Positions 31,927 through 40,784 of a stretch of DNA of 53,118 nucleotides are shown here, piece by piece. The translations under genes were made by a program, and so were the position numbers. The first letter of the stretch is position 1, and every line of letters begins with the position of its first letter. Below the pieces are notes generated by a model that saw only the letters and a list, made by a program, of their open reading frames with translations, was not told where the DNA came from and made no database searches. This stretch comes from a bacterium (GTDB lineage: Bacteria > Cyanobacteriota > Vampirovibrionia > Gastranaerophilales > Gastranaerophilaceae), in NCBI GenBank assembly GCA_024408855.1, contig JAKSUQ010000013.1:1-53118 (forward strand). Direction: 5' to 3'.

Positions 31927-33009
31927 TTAAATATTTTCCTCTACATATTCCGTAACAATTCCTGCTATTTTCAACGGAAGTTCTCCATATTCATTATCAT
32001 AAGTTTTAGCAATAAACCTCTTAATTAAAGGTCGCTCATTTTTGATAATCTTCTCCACTTTTTCTCTTGAATTATTTGCATAAACATTTTGTAAAGCTAA
32101 TACAACATTTTCTTTTGTTAATTTTCTTTTTGATGGTATAAAATCTTTGATTTCTTTAAGACAATCAACAATTAAGTCGCCGTCAATATGAGATTCCAAG
32201 TCTGCCATATTCATATATTGAGAAATAAATTTTGAATCATTAGGCTCAAATTTGTTCAAAATTGTTGTTACTTTATCCTGAGATAATATTTTCATAACCA
32301 GTGCAAGCGACATAAGTTTCAACTGCTTATGACTGATACCGTTTGCAAAATTAACAGCATTTGCAACTGCGGCTTTGTTAGCTCTATCAGCTTCACGTTT
32401 TTTACGTTTTTCTTCAGCTAATCTTGCAGATTCTTCAGCCATTTCTCTTTGTTTTTGAGCTTTTTGAGATACTTCGTTTTGTTCTTGAGCTTGTGCCTGC
32501 TGAGCTGCTTGCTGTGCAGCTTGAGCCATTGCATCAATATTTGATTGACTTTCTGCTCTATTCTTAATTTCTTCGCTGATTATGCCCTTTTCTTTAAGTT
32601 CTTCAATGCTTTGTTTATAAACTTTTACAACATGATGTTCTACAACTTGCAATAATTGCTCTTGCGGGATTTTCTTGGTAACAGCTTGTTTAGCAATTTC
32701 AAAAATTGTAAACGCAATTTTTTGCATTATACTATCCCAGTATTCAGGAAGAATACCGGAATGAACAAGGTCGATAGATTTGTGGAAAGACCATTCTGCA
32801 ATTATTTGAGTAATCAATACAGCTTGTTCTGCATCCAAATTCAATGAAGTATCATTATAAAGTGCCTCACCGGCAAGCATAGTAAAATTGCCTAAAGTTT
32901 TAACGATATATTCTTTCTCGAAGTCTTGTAATTCAGCCGGAACAAGCTCTTTTGCCTGTTCAGACATTGAAGTTGCAAACTCTTTATAATCAAAACCTTC
33001 TATTGCCAT
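31927..33009 (-). CDS. fliG: Divergent FliG-like C-ring protein
   Basis: A 360-residue protein in the position of fliG, between fliF and fliH. The N-terminal 150 residues are helical, a strongly charged Ala/Gln/Glu/Lys coiled-coil (about 155-225) follows, and the C-terminal part contains LMSLALVMKILSQDKVTTIL and a MADLESHIDG segment that resemble a FliG middle or armadillo-like domain. The usual EHPQ-type motif and the charged torque helix with its DDR-type residues were not found. FliG identity rests on operon place, size and partial helix pattern. It may be a variant rotor or a type III-only adaptor. The ribosome site is AGGGGAA. Confidence 0.6.
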   Translation of the reverse strand: MAIEGFDYKEFATSMSEQAKELVPAELQDFEKEYIVKTLGNFTMLAGEALYNDTSLNLDAEQAVLITQIIAEWSFHKSIDLVHSGILPEYWDSIMQKIAFTIFEIAKQAVTKKIPQEQLLQVVEHHVVKVYKQSIEELKEKGIISEEIKNRAESQSNIDAMAQAAQQAAQQAQAQEQNEVSQKAQKQREMAEESARLAEEKRKKREADRANKAAVANAVNFANGISHKQLKLMSLALVMKILSQDKVTTILNKFEPNDSKFISQYMNMADLESHIDGDLIVDCLKEIKDFIPSKRKLTKENVVLALQNVYANNSREKVEKIIKNERPLIKRFIAKTYDNEYGELPLKIAGIVTEYVEENI

Positions 33010-33052
33010 ATTTTCCCCTGTTCCCCGAATTAAAGTTAAATCTGATTAAATG

Positions 33053-34717
33053 CTAACTCTGTTCAATCCAACTGCGAATTTTTTCACCTGCCTCAGACTC
33101 ATCTACACCGTCAAATTCTTGTTTTAGCTCTCTTAATGCTTCTCGTATATCTGCTCCTGATGCTTTTATAGCAGGTCTACTTTGCTGTTCCAACAATCCT
33201 TGTTGCAATTGGGATTGTTTTTCAATCATATCAGCAGCATTCATACTCAAATCTTTTATTTGTTTTTCTTGTTCTTCATTTTGTTTGCGAAGTCTGTTCA
33301 TTTCATCTTCTTGAGCAGCTTTCGCCATATTGATTTTTTGAGTTAAGGCTTTCAAACCGAAGAATAAGCCAAATGCAAGTAACGCTATTGCAAGCCACCA
33401 CGGATTTCCATGTTCTGCTTTAATCGGTGCTTTTACATTTTTATCACCTGCCATAAACGGATCCAAACTTTCTGCAAAAGCAATTGTTACATCATCCGGT
33501 TTTGCTTTCGGACTGGCAGCATGTGCGACAAGTTCTTTTAATTCTTCAAGAGTTAATTCTACCGGCAAAGCATCTTTTTCAAGAGTTACTGCGATTGATA
33601 TTTCTTCAAGAACTCCAGGAGATTCGTATTCAGTAGTCTGGATTTTTGAAACACCATACTGGGTTTCTCTTGCCGTTCTTGAATAACTCCTGTTTTGAGA
33701 AGAATCAGAACTACCGTTAGGAAGTCCGTTAGGCAAATATACGCTAACCGCATTTGTATTTTTATTTACATCCTGAGTTTGATCACCCAAACCTTCCGCA
33801 AAGGTTTGCTCACTTATAGCTATCTTAGAATCAGGATCATAAGAAATTGTATGTTTCTCCGCAGGAGCTTGTTTTAAAAATGTGCTTACAGTTGCGACAT
33901 ATTTTCCAGAACCAATTAACCTGTTCAACTGAGCTTGAACTTTTTCCTGCATATATTTATCATTTTCCTGTAATCTTTGCAACATTTCAGATTGAGCATC
34001 CACCATACTGTTATAAACATGCCCATTAGTATCCGTTATAGAGATATTTTGTGAAGTCAAGCCGGAAACACTCCCCAACAAAAGATTTGAAACAGCTTTT
34101 ATCGTTCCCATATTGAGAGTTTGACCAACTGAAACCGTTAATTGAACAGTTGCGGTTACAGGTTTTTGCATTGAAGTAAACATTGTTTGTTCCGGTATGG
34201 AAATAAATACCGAAGCATTTTCTATTCCGTCAATTCTCTTTATTAACCTTGAAAGTTCACCGTTCATTGCACGAACAAGACGTATTCTTTTATCCTCTTT
34301 TGTAGATGTAAAATCACCTTTATCAAATACTTCCAAACCTACATTTTGGTCATAAAGTCCGCTCTCAACTATTACCATTATAGCTCTGTCCCGTTGCTCT
34401 GTTGTACATTTTTTCATTCCGGGAGTACAATCCCCCTTTTTCAACCTTAAAATTGATTTTGTACCATCCAAAGAACGAGAAGCCACAATATTATTTCTTG
34501 CTAACAATGCTTGTATTTCCAAGGCTTTTCCCATATTGTCAGTTGTTAATAAGTCAACCGTTTCTGCAAGTGGTTCGCTGGACACATCCACTTCAGAACT
34601 CTTTGACTTTGATGATGCCACAGAACCACAGATGACAAATATTATTATCAACAGCAGAACACCACCACCAACAGCAGCTAATAATATTTTGTTTTCCAGT
34701 ATTTTGTTAAAATCCAT
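33053..34717 (-). CDS. fliF: Flagellar MS-ring protein FliF
   Basis: A 554-residue protein with an N-terminal membrane helix (about 12-33), two ring-building/periplasmic domains (about 45-300, including the YscJ-type region with LVRAMNGELSRLIKRIDG and ASVFISIPEQ), a Pro/Asn-rich insertion, and a second membrane helix near 440-458. The C-terminal tail GEKIRSWIEQS matches the FliG-binding helix of FliF, so a partner FliG is expected. It is the base on which the export gate sits. It follows fliE by 48 bp and precedes the FliG-like gene by 43 bp. A TATAAT box (minus strand) in the fliE-fliF gap might add internal transcription. Confidence 0.93.
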   Translation of the reverse strand: MDFNKILENKILLAAVGGGVLLLIIIFVICGSVASSKSKSSEVDVSSEPLAETVDLLTTDNMGKALEIQALLARNNIVASRSLDGTKSILRLKKGDCTPGMKKCTTEQRDRAIMVIVESGLYDQNVGLEVFDKGDFTSTKEDKRIRLVRAMNGELSRLIKRIDGIENASVFISIPEQTMFTSMQKPVTATVQLTVSVGQTLNMGTIKAVSNLLLGSVSGLTSQNISITDTNGHVYNSMVDAQSEMLQRLQENDKYMQEKVQAQLNRLIGSGKYVATVSTFLKQAPAEKHTISYDPDSKIAISEQTFAEGLGDQTQDVNKNTNAVSVYLPNGLPNGSSDSSQNRSYSRTARETQYGVSKIQTTEYESPGVLEEISIAVTLEKDALPVELTLEELKELVAHAASPKAKPDDVTIAFAESLDPFMAGDKNVKAPIKAEHGNPWWLAIALLAFGLFFGLKALTQKINMAKAAQEDEMNRLRKQNEEQEKQIKDLSMNAADMIEKQSQLQQGLLEQQSRPAIKASGADIREALRELKQEFDGVDESEAGEKIRSWIEQS

Positions 34718-34765
34718 AAAACCTTCCCTATAATATTATACACATATTAGGCATTTATGAGAATA

Positions 34766-35107
34766 CTAAATTTGTAATTGCATGATTTTATCATACGCTT
34801 GAATGACTTTTCCGACAGCAGTAGTTGCAACCGTAATTCCGATTTCAGCCTTTGACATAGCAGTCATTACGTCATGGACATCAACATTTTCATTACCCAT
34901 CATTGCATCTCTAAGCAAATTATCAGGTGCATTCATTTCATTATTAAGATTTTCTACCAAACCTGACATGACAGACGAAAAATCTGCAGTCGCAGGTTCT
35001 TCAACTCTGCTCATCCTTGCGGACGGCATATCGTAACCCCAAGAATCTATTTTTGAGTGTTGTATTCTTGCTTCTAAGTCATATCTTGGTATAAATCCGT
35101 TAAACAT
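34766..35107 (-). CDS. fliE: Flagellar basal-body protein FliE
   Basis: A 113-residue protein matching FliE, which joins the MS ring/export gate to the proximal rod. The C-terminal DVHDVMTAMSKAEIGITVA and VIQAYDKIMQLQI segments are the FliE signature. The length is normal (about 100-115). It is the first gene of the minus-strand fliE-F-G-H-flhA operon, with a GAGGTG ribosome site 5 bp before the ATG. Confidence 0.93.
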   Translation of the reverse strand: MFNGFIPRYDLEARIQHSKIDSWGYDMPSARMSRVEEPATADFSSVMSGLVENLNNEMNAPDNLLRDAMMGNENVDVHDVMTAMSKAEIGITVATTAVGKVIQAYDKIMQLQI

Positions 35108-35128
35108 AATTCACCTCTTTTTATTGAA

Positions 35129-35136
35129 TATATCGG
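35129..35136 (-). promoter_or_regulatory. Possible sigma-28-like -10 box before fliE
   Basis: CCGATATA on the minus strand resembles the sigma-D/sigma-28 -10 consensus; a TAAA lies 16-17 bp upstream, one or two bases from ideal spacing. Weak, as fliE operons are usually early or middle class. Confidence 0.3.
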
Positions 35137-35213
35137 TCGAATATTCTGATTATTTTAATTTTTTATTTAAAAATCATCTGTTTGTACTATCGTTTATAAT
35201 TACATCTAAAGAA

Positions 35214-35435
35214 ATGTCAAAGTTTAACCGTTACTTCAAATATACAAAATTAAACGAGGAAGATATTTTGAATTTACACGAAGAATGTTTGTTAAAGTAT
35301 TTATCTAATACAGCTGAATTATCGGATATCACCGAACTTATGAGGTTGAACAATTTAATTATTGCAAAAAAGGAGCTTAATACAGAAAGTCTTGTAAAAT
35401 CTTTAAAGTTAAGCTATTCTACTATTAGAATGTAG
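35214..35435 (+). CDS. Small protein of unknown function upstream of the diguanylate cyclase
   Basis: A 73-residue protein with no recognised domain, helical and rich in Leu, Glu, Asn and Lys. The ATG at 35214 is preferred to an in-frame start at 35124, which would precede the TATAAT at 35195-35200; with that box the message would carry only a very short leader. It lies 18 bp before the CHASE2-GGDEF gene in the same direction, so co-expression is likely. It might modulate the cyclase, but this is only context. Confidence 0.45.
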   Translation: MSKFNRYFKYTKLNEEDILNLHEECLLKYLSNTAELSDITELMRLNNLIIAKKELNTESLVKSLKLSYSTIRM

Positions 35436-35453
35436 AGAATAGGGGAGCATATT

Positions 35454-37295
35454 TTGAAAAATTTACTAAAAAAATGGTATAAATTAGCAACTTACCTTTT
35501 ATTATTGCTTGCTTTTTTGTTAATAGGATTTATTTTTTTTCATAACAACAAAGCTTTAAATAATGTGATTTCATCTTTCTTTGAAGTTGCGGAGAACAGA
35601 AGTTTTGATTACAGACAAGTTTTAAAAACCATACATTCTACATCGGTTCCAAGCAAAGATATAGTTATTCTTGCAATAGATGATGCAAGCCTTGAAATTT
35701 TGTGGGAAAAATACGGAGAATGGCCTATCCCAAGGAATGTATATGCTGATATTGTTAATTTTATCGAAAAAGATAATCCTCTAGCCATCGTTTTTGATTT
35801 AATGTTTTTAAAATCATTAAAATCAGCCGACAATATAGACAACATACTTGCAAATACTCTTAATAAATATAATAACGTATATGTAGCAATGAACTTTGAC
35901 GGAGTTAATCCGTCTGTAAGAACTCCGGAAAACTTACCTGACAGATTGGCACTTGATATAGAGAATCAATCAAATATAAATATAAAAACAAAATACTCTT
36001 TCGCTAATTGTCGACTCATACTGGAAGAATTGCTTAACGGCAATGTAAAAGTCGGAATGACTAATGTAATAAGAAACGAAGACGGAATTATACGAAAGGT
36101 TGCCCCAATTATGTCCTACAAGGACAAATATTATCCTTATCTGTCATTTGCAGTCGGAAACGATTGTTTAAGAGCGGATAACACAAAATTTGTTATAGAC
36201 AAAAAAAGAAATTTAATAACAAATAATTACAAAATACCGCTTACAAAAGACGGAGATGCAATTTTAAACTGGTACGGACCAAGCAACACACATACAGTTT
36301 ATCCGATGTACAAGCTAATGCGTCAAATGCAGGGAAAGGATAACGTCGAAGAAAATGATGTAATAAATTTTGAAAACAAAATCGTTATAATCGGAACAAC
36401 TGCAATGTCATTGCACGATACAAAAAGTGTTCCTGTTCAAGAGGGTATATACCCAGGAGTTGAAGTACACGCTACATTTTTAAATAATATGCTTGATAAT
36501 AATTTTGTAAAGAAAACTGATGTTTTGGTTAATATTGGAATTGCATTTTTAGTAATCCTATTTGTCATTGGAATTGTAATGTTTTCGCACTCTACTATTT
36601 TTGCACTTCTTTCAACAATATTATTTGGGATTGCATATCTTTTTGTATCTTATTATGCCTTGGCACTGTATAATATCTGGATACCGGTTACAATACCTGT
36701 ATGCTTAATAGTTGTAGCATTTGCAATGTCATTTATCGTAAAATACATTATCAAATCAAGAGATTTTGAATATCAGTACCAACTAGCGACAGTTGATGGT
36801 TTAACGGAATTATATAACCACAGATATTTTCAAGACACTTTAAGAAAACAAATCGAAATTTCAAAACGTTATAATCAACCGTTTTCAATACTTATGACTG
36901 ATATCGATTTCTTTAAAAAATTCAATGATAAATACGGTCATCAAGCCGGTGATGCTGTATTAAAACAAGTTGCACAAATTTTGAAAAAGAATTCAAGAAC
37001 AACCGATTACGTTTGCAGATACGGTGGAGAGGAAATGTGCATAATTTTGCCAAATACAGATACTGATGAAGCCTATACTAATGCCGAAAGAATTTTACAA
37101 GCTGTTGCATCAAAAGATTTTAGGCTTAATTCTAACGAAACAGGAAATGTTACAATAAGTATCGGGCTTGCTACATTTCCGAAAAATGCCGAAACTCCAC
37201 AAGATTTAATAGAGTTTGCGGATAAAGGTTTGTATTATGCAAAAGAGCACGGCAGAAATCAAGTCGTAAGATTTCAGGACATAAGCAATAATTAA
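35454..37295 (+). CDS. CHASE2-GGDEF diguanylate cyclase
   Basis: A 613-residue inner-membrane protein. An N-terminal helix (about 12-30) leads to a periplasmic CHASE2 sensor (about 35-350, with RNVYADIVNFI and ATFLNNMLDN), then three membrane helices (about 360-440) and a GGDEF domain. The active site reads GGEEM (524-528), with Met for the usual Phe. The I-site RTTD (515-518) is present five residues before it, so product inhibition is likely. Metal-site and substrate features LTELYNHRYF and TDIDFFKKFND are intact, implying c-di-GMP synthesis. The start is a TTG with GGGGAG 6 bp upstream; no ATG is near. Confidence 0.92.
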   Translation: MKNLLKKWYKLATYLLLLLAFLLIGFIFFHNNKALNNVISSFFEVAENRSFDYRQVLKTIHSTSVPSKDIVILAIDDASLEILWEKYGEWPIPRNVYADIVNFIEKDNPLAIVFDLMFLKSLKSADNIDNILANTLNKYNNVYVAMNFDGVNPSVRTPENLPDRLALDIENQSNINIKTKYSFANCRLILEELLNGNVKVGMTNVIRNEDGIIRKVAPIMSYKDKYYPYLSFAVGNDCLRADNTKFVIDKKRNLITNNYKIPLTKDGDAILNWYGPSNTHTVYPMYKLMRQMQGKDNVEENDVINFENKIVIIGTTAMSLHDTKSVPVQEGIYPGVEVHATFLNNMLDNNFVKKTDVLVNIGIAFLVILFVIGIVMFSHSTIFALLSTILFGIAYLFVSYYALALYNIWIPVTIPVCLIVVAFAMSFIVKYIIKSRDFEYQYQLATVDGLTELYNHRYFQDTLRKQIEISKRYNQPFSILMTDIDFFKKFNDKYGHQAGDAVLKQVAQILKKNSRTTDYVCRYGGEEMCIILPNTDTDEAYTNAERILQAVASKDFRLNSNETGNVTISIGLATFPKNAETPQDLIEFADKGLYYAKEHGRNQVVRFQDISNN

Positions 37296-37325
37296 ATTGC
37301 AATCATAGCGAAAGGGTATAATTCA

Positions 37326-38645
37326 ATGGATGAAGTCATTATTATAGGAGCAGGACTTGCCGGTTCCGAAGCCGCATTACAGCTTGCCAAAAGAAACATC
37401 AAAGTCAAACTGTATGAAATGCGTCCGAACAAATCAACAGGAGCTCATGTGACCGGTGATTGCGCAGAATTTGTATGTTCAAACAGCTTAGGTTCTTCTG
37501 ATATTACCAATGCAAGCGGACTTCTTAAAAAAGAGATGGAGTTATTGGGAGGAGAACTAATCCAAATAGCAAAAGAGAACAGCGTACCTGCCGGCAATGC
37601 TTTAGCCATAGCGAGAGAAGATTTTGCAAAAGCTGTAACAAAAAAGATTATAGAAAATCCATATATAGAAATAATAAGAGAAGAAGTAAGTACAATACCT
37701 GACGGAAATGTAATAATAGCCTCCGGACCTTTAACGAGTGAAAAACTTGCCGAAGACATAAAAAAAATAACAAAAACCGAGCATCTTCACTTTTTCGATG
37801 CAATCGCCCCTATTGTTGAAATAAACAGCATAAATTTTGATAAAGCATTTTGGGGTTCAAGATATGATAAAGGTGACGCCTCTTATATAAATTGCCCGAT
37901 GAATAAAGAAGAATATGAGAAATTTTATAATATCTTGATTAATGCTCCGAGAATAGAACAACATCAAGTTGATAAGAATTCAAAATATTTTGAATCTTGT
38001 TTACCGATTGAAGTGCTTGCTTCGAGAGACTTTGATACATTGAGATTTGGGCCAATGAAACCTGTCGGGCTAATTGATAAGCGAACAGGTATTGAAAATT
38101 TTGCCGTAGTACAACTCCGACAGGACAATTCTGCAAAAACAATGTTCAACCTTGTCGGATTTCAAACGAATTTAAAATGGGGCGCCCAAAAAGAATTATT
38201 GCAATCAATTCCGGGATTAGAAAACGTTAATATTGTCAGATACGGAGTTATGCACCGTAATACATTCATAAACAGTCCTGCCATACTTAATCCGTCTCTT
38301 GAAGTAAAAAATCGTCAAGGCTTATTCTTTGCCGGTCAAATAACAGGGACTGAGGGATATACAGAATCGATTGCAAGCGGACTCTTAGCAGGAATTAATA
38401 TTGCAAACAGAATTACAAACAAAGAGCTCTTGATACTTCCACACGAAACAATTTTGGGAGCATTAATGAGTTATATAACAAATTCTGAGCATCTTGTTAG
38501 CAAACATTCAATGCAACCAATAAATTCTAATTGGGCAATCATTCCATCAATTGATATGCCTAAAAAGGACAGAAAGAATAAAAAACTCAAAGCTGAATTA
38601 TTGGCTAATCGTTCACTTGAAACATTAAAAGTAATTTCGTTTTAA
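37326..38645 (+). CDS. trmFO: Methylenetetrahydrofolate-tRNA-(uracil-54-C5)-methyltransferase
   Basis: A 439-residue FAD enzyme that methylates U54 of tRNA to ribothymidine using methylene-THF. The N-terminal FAD loop is IIGAGLAGSEAALQLAKRN, followed by the TrmFO-specific YEMRPNKSTGAH, CAEFVCSNSLGSSD and, later, GPMKPVGLID and FFAGQITGTEGYTESIASGL. The length matches the family. It begins 30 bp after the cyclase gene with AAAGGG as ribosome site. Many Firmicutes and cyanobacteria use TrmFO where proteobacteria use TrmA. Confidence 0.95.
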   Translation: MDEVIIIGAGLAGSEAALQLAKRNIKVKLYEMRPNKSTGAHVTGDCAEFVCSNSLGSSDITNASGLLKKEMELLGGELIQIAKENSVPAGNALAIAREDFAKAVTKKIIENPYIEIIREEVSTIPDGNVIIASGPLTSEKLAEDIKKITKTEHLHFFDAIAPIVEINSINFDKAFWGSRYDKGDASYINCPMNKEEYEKFYNILINAPRIEQHQVDKNSKYFESCLPIEVLASRDFDTLRFGPMKPVGLIDKRTGIENFAVVQLRQDNSAKTMFNLVGFQTNLKWGAQKELLQSIPGLENVNIVRYGVMHRNTFINSPAILNPSLEVKNRQGLFFAGQITGTEGYTESIASGLLAGINIANRITNKELLILPHETILGALMSYITNSEHLVSKHSMQPINSNWAIIPSIDMPKKDRKNKKLKAELLANRSLETLKVISF

Positions 38646-38692
38646 ATTAATTAAAAAGTTAATGCAAAATCATTATATTATCCGATTTTCTG

Positions 38693-38721
38693 TTGCTAAA
38701 TATTTTTTATTTTATTACAAT
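38693..38721 (+). promoter_or_regulatory. Promoter giving a near-leaderless transcript
   Basis: TTGCTA, exactly 17 bp, TACAAT. The predicted start falls at about 38728-38730, at the ATG of the next gene, and no ribosome site is present. Confidence 0.5.
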
Positions 38722-38729
38722 TATTTTTG

Positions 38730-40778
38730 ATGGTAAGCACAAATTTTAATGATACAAAAACAATAATTCATGAATTGTCCGTTAATGAAAAAATGGAAAT
38801 TGATAATTTTATTTCTTCTGATAATTCCGAATTAAATCACAATTTAAGATACAGGATTAAGACTTTTGCTCGATTGCTCAGAAAAAAGTTATCGCTCTAC
38901 ATTAGGGCTAAAATGCAAAAACAGTTTACCAATATTATATATCTAACAACAGATTGCACAGATTATGTTAAAAATTCTATAAGATTTGATTCTCCGATTT
39001 ATTATATTGAAGAAATGCGGAAACAATATCCAAACAATGACATTCGTATGATTGTACCAATTTTGGATTTGCCTAAAAAAACAAAAATTTCTAAAAAAAT
39101 GCCGATTATTATTGGTGAAAAAAAGTTTATTTTAGAAAAAACTTCTGTTAAATGTGAAGTTTATTATAGAAATAAATTTTGTAATCTTATATTATACAAA
39201 TTCCCTAAAAATGATAACAATATTCAGGTATACGGAATTTATTCTCCGGCTTTTTCATATTTACAAAGCCCAATTGAGCTTCGAAAGTTTGAAAATTTTG
39301 CATTATATACAAAAGGTTCCAGAAAAATTATAAATGAACTTTCAAAAAACGGATTTCAAGCTGATATAATTCATTCTGACAAAATTCCTTACTTTATGGG
39401 TTCAGAATTTGAGAAAAGTTTTTCTAACAAAATAAAAGTTTTGCAAATAGTTGAAGATTTTATGGATGAGGACAGAACAAAACAAGATTTATTATGGGCA
39501 TTTGTTCATTTTGCAGATAAAAAATTAATAAAAAAGTTCGTAAAAGATTATGATACAAGATTTCTGATATCGAAAATTTTTGATATTTCTGAAGAAACTA
39601 TAATCCATAATGTTAAGGATTTTTCAAAATGTATTTTTAAAAATTACAAACACATCAAGGACTTTGCAAAAAAAGAAAATAATATGGCTCGGTTGCATAT
39701 GATTGAAAAACTTAACAAAAAAATTGAAAAAATGTTTCCGGATCTTTCAGGTAAAACAGCATCTTACTATCCAATGTTATCTTCAATAAAACACTGTGAT
39801 TACTGGGCAGTAATTTCAAAAACGTATTACGGCGAATTGTATCAAGAATTTAATATGCCATCTGCAATAGCAAGAAATTTGAACAAGACTTCCGAAAAAT
39901 CAACTTATGTTTCATTAGGCTATGATTATAAAAACTATCCTACACAAAAAGGACTTCAAATATATAATAACTTTGACGAAGATAATTTTCGAACAGAGAG
40001 AAACAAAAACAAGAAAATGTTGTTATACGAACTGAGTTCCGAAAAAATTAAACTGGATTTTGTTGACAAATCATTATTTGCAAATCCGGATTTTATTAAG
40101 ATACATGGTTATTTGGATACATTTTATGATGCACCGCTCTTGTTTGCTTTGTTTGAGAACGATTCTTTCGGAGAGGGAATTGATATAGTTTTTAATACAA
40201 TATTAAAGTTTTTTGAATTAAATAAAAATATTCAAATTATTCTTGCCATAGATAATTCCGAGAAATTAGACAGTACGAAATCTATCATAAGTTTTTTGAA
40301 TGAAAATTCTATATTTAACGGAAGATGTATTATCATTGAAAACACCAATAATTTATGTTTGCAAGATGATTATAACAACAATTTAGATGCAACAAAAACT
40401 GTATATCTGCCTAAATTCTTTTCCGGCGCAGACATGTTTTTAGCACCCTATCGAAAAAATTTTTCAAATGCTTTACCTTTGTTGGCAATGCATTATGGTT
40501 GCGTACCTGTCGTTGCCAAATCAGGGATTTTGAATGATACAATTGAAGATATATTTGACAATATCGCTGTCGGAAATGGTTTTAAAACCAAAGAAAATCT
40601 TATAAAAGAAAATAGTACGGGAAAATCGTATTATGAAAGTCTTTATAAAGCATTAGAAATGTACCAAAATAATCCTTCTTCTTGGAATTTATTAGTTAAA
40701 AATTGCTTAAAATCTAAAATTGATTGGACTTTTAGCAAATTAGAAAGATATAACAAAATTTATCAAGAATTAATTTAA
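38730..40778 (+). CDS. Degenerate GT5/glycogen-synthase-like protein
   Basis: A 682-residue protein resembling the GT-B starch/glycogen synthase fold in places. The N-terminal part has IIYLTTDCTDYVK, positioned like the synthase opening but without its KxGGL nucleotide-sugar loop. Near the C-terminus, FSGADMFLAPYRKNFSNALP, YGCVPVVAKSGILNDTIED and GNGFKTK track the synthase donor-binding half, yet the catalytic Glu of the E-x7-E motif is replaced. It is therefore a family member by shape with doubtful ADP-glucose activity. An inserted charged region fills the middle. Start at 38730: no ribosome site, near-leaderless. Its function may be structural or use another donor. Confidence 0.55.
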   Translation: MVSTNFNDTKTIIHELSVNEKMEIDNFISSDNSELNHNLRYRIKTFARLLRKKLSLYIRAKMQKQFTNIIYLTTDCTDYVKNSIRFDSPIYYIEEMRKQYPNNDIRMIVPILDLPKKTKISKKMPIIIGEKKFILEKTSVKCEVYYRNKFCNLILYKFPKNDNNIQVYGIYSPAFSYLQSPIELRKFENFALYTKGSRKIINELSKNGFQADIIHSDKIPYFMGSEFEKSFSNKIKVLQIVEDFMDEDRTKQDLLWAFVHFADKKLIKKFVKDYDTRFLISKIFDISEETIIHNVKDFSKCIFKNYKHIKDFAKKENNMARLHMIEKLNKKIEKMFPDLSGKTASYYPMLSSIKHCDYWAVISKTYYGELYQEFNMPSAIARNLNKTSEKSTYVSLGYDYKNYPTQKGLQIYNNFDEDNFRTERNKNKKMLLYELSSEKIKLDFVDKSLFANPDFIKIHGYLDTFYDAPLLFALFENDSFGEGIDIVFNTILKFFELNKNIQIILAIDNSEKLDSTKSIISFLNENSIFNGRCIIIENTNNLCLQDDYNNNLDATKTVYLPKFFSGADMFLAPYRKNFSNALPLLAMHYGCVPVVAKSGILNDTIEDIFDNIAVGNGFKTKENLIKENSTGKSYYESLYKALEMYQNNPSSWNLLVKNCLKSKIDWTFSKLERYNKIYQELI

Positions 40779-40784
40779 TTCAGC

